Origin: an uncultured Acidimicrobiales bacterium | GTDB taxonomy: Bacteria; Actinomycetota; Acidimicrobiia; Acidimicrobiales; CADCSY01 | Length of the DNA stretch: 38,456 nucleotides | Reading direction: 5' to 3' | Assembly: GCA_902805555.1 (NCBI GenBank) | Contig: CADCSY010000130.1 | Location: 1 to 38,456 of the forward strand | Shown: positions 31,551-38,456 of the stretch, piece after piece | Layout of the letters: every line of letters begins with the position of its first letter | How positions within the stretch are numbered: the first letter of the stretch is position 1 | Notes under the pieces: model-generated | What the model saw: only the letters and a program-made list of their open reading frames with translations | Told to the model about the DNA's origin: nothing | Database searches by the model: none | Position numbers and translations under genes: made by a program

Positions 31551-31628
31551 ATGACGGTGATCGAGAGCCGCGCCCGCGTGCGCTTGCGCCCCGGCGCGGG
31601 TGGCGACGGCCGTGGACGGGTGCGCTGA
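31551..31628 (+). CDS. 25-codon leader ORF coupled to the universal stress protein
   Basis: ATG at 31551 directly after an unusually strong purine run (AGGAGGAGGAGGAG, 31537-31550) opens a 25-codon frame, MTVIESRARVRLRPGAG then GDGRGRVR, with nine arginine codons. Its TGA (31626-31628) overlaps the ATG of the next gene by one base (TGATG). A hairpin GTGACG-TCCAG-CGTCAC (31520-31536) lies just upstream of the purine run. Translational coupling to the stress protein is likely; a regulatory leader peptide is possible. The purine run touches the ATG, so exact spacing is unusual. It has no domain. Confidence 0.5.
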   Translation: MTVIESRARVRLRPGAGGDGRGRVR

Positions 31629-32074
31629 TGGCTGGCGTGCAGGACGGCACGGCGGGGCGCATCGTCGTCGGCGCCGACGGCTCGGAGGGCGGTCAGGCGG
31701 CGCTGCGCTGGGCGCTGGAGGAGGCCGAGCTGCGGGGCGCCACCGTCGATGCGGTCCTCTCGCTGCGGGTCATGCCGATGATGGCGAGCCCGGCTGTGGC
31801 CCTGGTGCCGGACCGGGAGGAGGAGGTGGAGCTCGGCAGGCAGCTGCTCGGGCAGACGGTGGCCGACGCCGCCTCGATGCACCCCACGGTGCGGGTGAAC
31901 CAGATCGTGATGGAGGGAGGGGCGGCACGGGCCCTGCTCGAGGTGGCCCACGGCGCCGACCTGCTGGTGGTGGGCTCGCGGGGCCGCGGCGGCTTCACCG
32001 GCCTGCTCCTCGGCTCCGTCAGCCAGCAGTGCGTGCACCACGCCACCTGCCCGGTGGTGGTGGTCAGGGGCTGA
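31628..32074 (+). CDS. Universal stress protein (UspA domain)
   Basis: 148-residue single UspA domain with the ATP-binding signature: RIVVGADGSEGGQAALRWALEEA at the N terminus (Asp of VGADGS) and VVGSRGRGGFTGLLLGSVSQQCVHHATCPVVVVRG at the end, matching G-x2-G-x9-G-(S/T). ATP-binding Usp proteins respond to energy or redox stress. ATG 31628 overlaps the leader ORF stop; its own ribosome binding site is poor, which fits coupling. The frame extends upstream but without family similarity. Confidence 0.92.
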   Translation: MAGVQDGTAGRIVVGADGSEGGQAALRWALEEAELRGATVDAVLSLRVMPMMASPAVALVPDREEEVELGRQLLGQTVADAASMHPTVRVNQIVMEGGAARALLEVAHGADLLVVGSRGRGGFTGLLLGSVSQQCVHHATCPVVVVRG

Positions 32075-32134
32075 GGACCGGGGCCGTCGAGACGGAGCGA
32101 CCGTCCAGGACGGGCGTTGTGTGATTCGTACGTC

Positions 32135-32164
32135 TGGACACACGAATGTTCCATGCTGTACGGT
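32135..32164 (+). promoter_or_regulatory. Promoter of the riboswitch/P-type ATPase unit with nearby inverted repeat
   Basis: A -35-like TGGACA (32135-32140) and a -10 TACGGT (32159-32164) preceded by TG are 18 bp apart. An inverted repeat ATTCGT (32124-32129) / ACGAAT (32142-32147) straddles the -35 and could be an operator. The predicted start near 32171 is a few bases before the riboswitch. Confidence 0.55.
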
Positions 32165-32179
32165 GGGCGCCGTTCCCAC

Positions 32180-32263
32180 GAAGGGGAGTATCCCACTACG
32201 GCGTGGTCGTCATTCCGGCGACAGCCCGGCCACGCCGGCCGCGAGGCGGGAGAGACCTTCTCC
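32180..32263 (+). promoter_or_regulatory. yybP-ykoY-type manganese riboswitch
   Basis: The leader carries the two sequence marks of this riboswitch class: AAGGGGAGTA (32181-32190) at the 5' side and GAGACCTT (32252-32259) at the 3' side. Nested helices are visible: P1 GAAGG/CCTTC (32180-32184 with 32256-32260), P2 TCCC/GGGA (32191-32194 with 32248-32251) and P3 GGCGTGG/CCACGCC (32200-32206 with 32230-32236) with GTCGTCATTCCGG in its loop. Downstream, TCTCC (32259-32263) can pair with GGAGA of the Shine-Dalgarno (32272-32276). It shares bases with P1, so P1 formation would free the ribosome site: an ON switch at the translation level. The mechanism is inferred. Confidence 0.82.
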
Positions 32264-32289
32264 AACCACCAGGAGAGAGGTCGACCCTC

Positions 32290-35046
<2,757 letters not shown>

Positions 35047-35172
35047 CGCACCGGTCCCCGTCCGCCGATGCCCCCCGGGCCGTCGAAGAGGCGCCTCGTG
35101 GGGGCGTCCCGAACCGGACAGCGCGAGTAGCTTTTCACGAACGGCAGATCGCACGAGACGCAGGAGGTCGTC

Positions 35173-35505
35173 ATGGCCGACACCGACACCGGCACCAGGA
35201 GCAGGTGGACCTTCCTCACCAACCACGCGCACGTGCTGATGTGCTTGGCCGAGGAGGCCGACGTCCGGGGGAGGGACATCGCCGAGCGGGTGGGCATCAC
35301 CGAACGGGCGGCGCAGGCCATCGTGGCCGACCTGGTGGCCGACGGCTACGTCACCCGGTCGAGGGAGGGTCGGCGCAACCGCTACCAGGTCCACCCCGAC
35401 GCCCCGCTGCGCCACCCCCTCGACCACGACCACACCGTGGGGGAGCTGCTCGTGACGCTCGGGCGCCTCGAACCGGCCCGTCGGGCGGGCCGGAAGCGGC
35501 GCTGA
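35173..35505 (+). CDS. Winged-helix (MarR/ArsR-like) DNA-binding protein
   Basis: 110-residue small regulator. The helix-turn-helix is seen in RGRDIAERVGITERAAQAIVADLVADGYVTRSREGRRNRYQVHPD (about 37-80), with the wing at REGRRNRYQV. The C terminus is basic. The target is unknown; it sits between the Mn-type ATPase and htpX and may regulate either. ATG 35173 has AGGAGG 7 nt upstream, and a TAGCTT box at 35128-35133 gives a leader of about 35 nt. The intervening region 35047-35127 is featureless. Confidence 0.85.
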   Translation: MADTDTGTRSRWTFLTNHAHVLMCLAEEADVRGRDIAERVGITERAAQAIVADLVADGYVTRSREGRRNRYQVHPDAPLRHPLDHDHTVGELLVTLGRLEPARRAGRKRR

Positions 35506-35555
35506 GGGCGCCCCTCCCGCCCGGATGACCGTGAGGATCCATGAACTGCGCTTCG

Positions 35556-35588
35556 TACACTGGCTGAGACAGAGCGGGGACATCCCGC
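35556..35588 (+). promoter_or_regulatory. -10 box and leader hairpin of htpX
   Basis: TACACT (35556-35561) is a likely -10 box. In the leader a hairpin GCGGG (35574-35578) / CCCGC (35584-35588) stands directly before the ribosome binding site GGAGGG (35590-35595) of the ATG at 35599. The stem may adjust access to that site. Confidence 0.4.
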
Positions 35589-35598
35589 AGGAGGGACG

Positions 35599-36453
35599 AT
35601 GAACCGGAACACCTTCAAGACGTTCGTGCTGCTGGCGGGGCTCGGCGGCCTCATGGTCGCCATCGGCTCCCTCTTCGGGCGGGGCGGGGCCATCCTCGGT
35701 CTCGTCCTCGGGCTCGTCATGGTCGGCGGGTCGTACTGGTTCTCCGACACGCTCGCCATCAAGGCAGCCCGGGCGGTGCCCGCCGACGAGCGGGCGATGC
35801 CGGAGTACTTCCGGATCGTGCGGGAGCTGAGCGAGCGGGCCGGTCTCCCCATGCCGAAGCTCTACGTCACCCCCGACATGCAACCGAACGCCTTCGCCAC
35901 CGGCCGCAACCCCGAGCACGCCGCTGTGGCGGTCACCGCCGGGATCCTCGAGATCCTCGACTGGGACGAGCTCCGGGGCGTGCTCGCCCACGAGCTCTCC
36001 CACGTCGGCAACCGGGACATCCTGATCGGCTCGGTGGCGGCTGCGGTGGCGACCGGCATCAGCTTCGTCGCCAACATGGCGATGTGGGGCGCGATGCTCG
36101 GCGGCTCCCGGGACGAGGACTCACCGAACCCGATCGCGCTCCTCGCCACGGCCCTGCTCGCCCCCATGGCGGCCGGGGTGCTCCAGATGGCCCTCAGCCG
36201 CAGCCGGGAGCTCGAGGCCGACCGCAGCGGTGCGGCGCTCGTCGGCGACGGGGAGCCGCTCGCCAGGGCGTTGCTCAAGCTCGAGCGTGGCGCCCGCCGG
36301 ATCCCCATGGACGTCCGGCCGGAGCAGGCGCAGGCCTACATCGTGAACCCGCTCACCGGACGGCAGATGAGGTTCGCGAACCTCTTCAGGAGCCACCCCG
36401 CCACCGAGGAGCGGGTGGCCCGCCTCCGGGCCATGGGCGCCGCCCGGAGCTGA
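35599..36453 (+). CDS. htpX: HtpX-type M48 membrane metalloprotease
   Basis: 284-residue inner-membrane zinc protease for quality control of membrane proteins. Two hydrophobic segments at the N terminus ([18 protein letters not shown] and [17 protein letters not shown]) precede the zinc motif HELSH at about 131-135 ([12 protein letters not shown]). A second membrane-like pair follows, and the third zinc ligand lies in [31 protein letters not shown] is the conserved HtpX stretch. ATG 35599 has a good GGAGGG ribosome site. It is followed by a strong terminator hairpin. Confidence 0.95.
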   Translation: MNRNTFKTFVLLAGLGGLMVAIGSLFGRGGAILGLVLGLVMVGGSYWFSDTLAIKAARAVPADERAMPEYFRIVRELSERAGLPMPKLYVTPDMQPNAFATGRNPEHAAVAVTAGILEILDWDELRGVLAHELSHVGNRDILIGSVAAAVATGISFVANMAMWGAMLGGSRDEDSPNPIALLATALLAPMAAGVLQMALSRSRELEADRSGAALVGDGEPLARALLKLERGARRIPMDVRPEQAQAYIVNPLTGRQMRFANLFRSHPATEERVARLRAMGAARS

Positions 36454-36471
36454 CGACTGCGAGGTGCGGAC

Positions 36472-36498
36472 CCGGCGGCTCCGCCTCGGAGCCGCCGG
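36472..36498 (+). terminator. Strong hairpin after htpX
   Basis: CCGGCGGCTCCG (36472-36483), three-base loop, CGGAGCCGCCGG (36487-36498): a perfect 12-bp stem. There is no U tract, but its position 19 bp after the stop suits termination. Confidence 0.75.
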
Positions 36499-36537
36499 CC
36501 CGGGTCTGAGGTCGGGCCGAGGCCGTGGTGGCACGGC

Positions 36538-38067
36538 ATGATGGCCGGGATGGCTGAGGTCGCCGACCCTCCCGCCGCAGCCGTCCGGTTCGATGGCCCG
36601 AAGGGTCGTTGGATCCTCCTGGCCACCGTCCTCGGGTCGGGGATGGCGATGCTCGACGCCACCGTGGTCAACCTGGCGCTGCCCCGGATGGGTGAGGACC
36701 TCGACGCCGGCGTGGCCGGGCTGCAGTGGATCCTCAACGGCTACCTCCTGGCGCTCGCCTCGCTCATCCTGCTGGGGGGCTCCCTCGGGGACCGCTACGG
36801 ACGGAGGCGGGTGTTCCTCGTCGGCGTGGTCTGGTTCGCCGCCGCCTCGCTCCTGTGCGGGATCGCGCCGAACACCGAGCTGCTGGTGGCTGCCCGCGTG
36901 CTCCAGGGCGTCGGCGGCGCCCTCCTGACACCCGGGAGCCTCGCCATCATCCAGGCGAGCTTCGTCCCCGCCGACCGCGGCCGGGCGATCGGCGCCTGGT
37001 CGGCGCTCGGTGGGATCGCCACCGCCGTCGGCCCGTTCCTCGGCGGCTACCTGGTCGACGCCGCGTCGTGGCACTGGATCTTCCTGTTGAACCTGCCCGT
37101 CGCTGCCGTCGTCGTGCTCGTGACCCTCGCCCACGTGCCCGAGACGTCCGACCCCAGCATGGCCGAGGGGCTGGACCTCAGCGGCGCGGTGCTCGGCGCC
37201 CTCGGCCTCGCCGGCGTGACCTACGCCCTGGTCGAGGGACCGGAGGCGGGCTGGACGTCGGTCACGATCCTCGGGGCCGCAGCCGTCGGCGTCATCGGCC
37301 TCGTCAGCTTCGTCCTGAACGAGCAGCGGAGCCCCCACCCCATGCTCCCTCTCGACATGTTCGCCTCGATCCAGTTCACGAGCGCGAACGCCGTCACCTT
37401 CGCCGTCTACGGCGCGCTGGGCGGCGCGTTGTTCCTCCTCGGGCTGCAGCTCCAGCAGGTGGTGGGCTACACGCCGTTGGCCGCAGGCGCCGCCTTCTTC
37501 CCGGTGACGATCATCATGCTCGTGCTGTCGCAGCGGGCCGGGGCGCTGGCCACCCGCATCGGCCCCCGCCTGCCGATGACCCTCGGTCCGATCGTGGCCG
37601 GGCTCGGCCTCGCCCTCATGACCCGCATCGACGCGGGCGGCACGTACCTGGGCGAGGTGCTCCCCGCGGTCGGGGTGTTCGGCCTCGGGCTGGCGCTCAC
37701 GGTGGCGCCGCTCACCACCGCCGTGCTCGCCGCTGCCGACGACCGCCACGCCGGCATCGCCTCGGGGGTCAACAACGCGGTGGCCCGGGTCGCCGGCCTG
37801 CTGGCCATCTCCGTGCTCCCGGTCGCGGCCGGGATCAGCGGGGCCGACTACCGCGACCCCGACGCGTTCGCACGCGGCTTCGACCGCGGCGTGACCATGG
37901 CCGCCGTCCTCGCCGTCTTCGGCGGCGTCCTGGCGTGGCTCACCATCCGCGGCGGGGGGCTCGCCGCCGGCACCGAGGCGGGGGAACCGCAGGCGCACGA
38001 CGCCCACTGCGGGATCGATGCGCCACCGCTCCAGGAGACGACCCGCCCGGCCCGCGGACGCGCCTGA
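36538..38067 (+). CDS. MFS exporter, DHA2 (EmrB/QacA) family
   Basis: 509-residue major-facilitator transporter with about 14 hydrophobic segments, the DHA2 count. Motif A in the loop between helices 2 and 3 reads GGSLGDRYGRRRV, preceded by the helix-1 motif LDATVVNLALPRM typical of EmrB/QacA drug:proton antiporters and by the family motif LQWILNGYLLALA. GALLTPGSLAIIQASF and GGYLVDAASWHWIFLLNLPVA are further family blocks. Substrates cannot be told from the sequence. Several ATG codons (36538, 36541, 36550) can start it. Confidence 0.93.
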   Translation: MMAGMAEVADPPAAAVRFDGPKGRWILLATVLGSGMAMLDATVVNLALPRMGEDLDAGVAGLQWILNGYLLALASLILLGGSLGDRYGRRRVFLVGVVWFAAASLLCGIAPNTELLVAARVLQGVGGALLTPGSLAIIQASFVPADRGRAIGAWSALGGIATAVGPFLGGYLVDAASWHWIFLLNLPVAAVVVLVTLAHVPETSDPSMAEGLDLSGAVLGALGLAGVTYALVEGPEAGWTSVTILGAAAVGVIGLVSFVLNEQRSPHPMLPLDMFASIQFTSANAVTFAVYGALGGALFLLGLQLQQVVGYTPLAAGAAFFPVTIIMLVLSQRAGALATRIGPRLPMTLGPIVAGLGLALMTRIDAGGTYLGEVLPAVGVFGLGLALTVAPLTTAVLAAADDRHAGIASGVNNAVARVAGLLAISVLPVAAGISGADYRDPDAFARGFDRGVTMAAVLAVFGGVLAWLTIRGGGLAAGTEAGEPQAHDAHCGIDAPPLQETTRPARGRA

Positions 38068-38130
38068 CCCGGACACCGGCGGCCGGCGCGCCCGCATGGG
38101 GGCGGGGTAGGCGGCGCTCGAGTGACTCGG

Positions 38131-38155
38131 GGCTCGCGGACCGGTCCCTCGAGCC
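38131..38155. promoter_or_regulatory. Inverted repeat between the MFS gene and the last gene
   Basis: GGCTCG (38131-38136) and CGAGCC (38150-38155) enclose the self-complementary GGACCGGTCC (38138-38147). It could end the MFS transcript or, because it covers the expected -35 of the next promoter (-10 box at 38171), act as an operator. Confidence 0.35.
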
Positions 38156-38170
38156 ACGAGCTCGGGGCGC

Positions 38171-38176
38171 TACGTT
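38171..38176 (+). promoter_or_regulatory. -10 box TACGTT of the last gene
   Basis: TACGTT ends 6 nt before ATG 38183, the same leaderless-type layout as elsewhere in the window. Confidence 0.5.
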
Positions 38177-38182
38177 CGGCCG

Positions 38183-38456
38183 ATGTCCGAGGCGGGCGTC
38201 CGACGCCCGCCCGCACCGGCTCGGCCCGCCGCACACGGCCCGGCGTCCGACGGTGGCTCGGCCCTGCGGGTGTTCACCCTGCTCGCACCCCCGCTGGTGC
38301 TCGTCGCCCTGGCGCTTGCGCTGTTCCCGTCCGGGGGCAGCGACGACAGCTACATCACGTACGGGGCGGCTCGGGTGCTCGCCCGCACCGGGGAGATCCG
38401 GAGCGACAACGGCGACCTCCTGGAGCAGAGCTCGAGCCTGCTGCACACCGTGGTGC
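38183..38456 (+). CDS. N-terminal fragment of a GT-C-like membrane glycosyltransferase (partial)
   Basis: The first 91 residues of a protein cut by the right window edge. A Pro/Ala-rich cytosolic start is followed by a transmembrane helix (LRVFTLLAPPLVLVALALALF, about residues 28-48), then SDDSYITYGAARVLARTGEIRSDNGD. The D-D-S-Y-I-T-Y stretch just after the first helix resembles the aspartate motif in the first outer loop of GT-C glycosyltransferases that use lipid-linked sugars, such as mycobacterial arabinofuranosyl- or mannosyltransferases. The fit is by pattern only; the rest of the protein is needed. Start set by the TACGTT box 6 nt upstream. Confidence 0.6.
   Translation, partial: MSEAGVRRPPAPARPAAHGPASDGGSALRVFTLLAPPLVLVALALALFPSGGSDDSYITYGAARVLARTGEIRSDNGDLLEQSSSLLHTVV

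Overview
The window is about 38.5 kb of very GC-rich, densely coding DNA with strong third-position G/C bias. It carries mostly housekeeping and central-metabolism genes. Several marks point to Actinomycetota: a block in the order Mec-type JAMM protease, cysO, cysM, murI, Rv1339-like hydrolase, rph, rdgB, which is the order I recall for Mycobacterium tuberculosis Rv1334-Rv1341; an RskA-type anti-sigma factor; an ECF41/SigJ sigma factor; a stand-alone LigD polymerase domain; and many genes whose start codon lies 6-8 nt after a TAnnnT box, the architecture of leaderless transcripts. A deep-branching class such as Acidimicrobiia would fit, but there is no rRNA here to fix the taxonomy.

Layout. 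1-882 (minus): ssrA (tmRNA, cut at the left edge) and smpB, the trans-translation pair. 917-5820 (plus): sulfur-carrier cysteine synthesis (mec, cysO, cysM), a tiny zinc ribbon, murI, a cAMP-phosphodiesterase-like metallo-beta-lactamase, rph and rdgB. 5827-6937: a DUF559 nuclease-like gene bracketed by two 45-bp inverted repeats. 6946-10966: a D-threonine-aldolase-like enzyme, an M20 amidohydrolase, a TRIC-family membrane protein, tRNA-Leu(UAG) and clpP. 11068-14547: a 1159-aa protein joining a RecB/Cas4-like Fe-S nuclease, an RNase H-like exonuclease and a UPF1-like helicase. 14568-18532: rpe, a RlmD-like RNA methyltransferase, an ECF sigma/anti-sigma pair and a GDT1-type Mn/Ca transporter. 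18591-23342: NDH-2, PaiB-like protein, LigD polymerase domain, cupin, DUF456 protein and a hypothetical protein. 23434-26197 (minus): PaaI thioesterase, phytoene-desaturase-like oxidoreductase and ECF41 sigma factor. 26428-30948: an atypical APH-fold kinase, a VOC protein, an enoyl-CoA hydratase/acyl-CoA dehydrogenase operon and a haloalkane dehalogenase. 31028-38456: YjbQ, a 25-codon leader ORF coupled to a universal stress protein, a yybP-ykoY-type manganese riboswitch in front of an SPCA-like P-type ATPase, a winged-helix protein, HtpX, an MFS exporter and the start of a GT-C-like membrane protein.

The most informative points are: a CysO-like carrier with two residues after its GG next to its JAMM protease; a riboswitch whose P1 helix and Shine-Dalgarno-sequestering hairpin are mutually exclusive; the nuclease gene framed by inverted repeats; the recurring TAnnnT-N6-start layout, including a perfectly symmetrical divergent promoter; and an APH-family protein lacking the usual metal-binding Asp. 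I saw no CRISPR array, transposase, prophage or rRNA.
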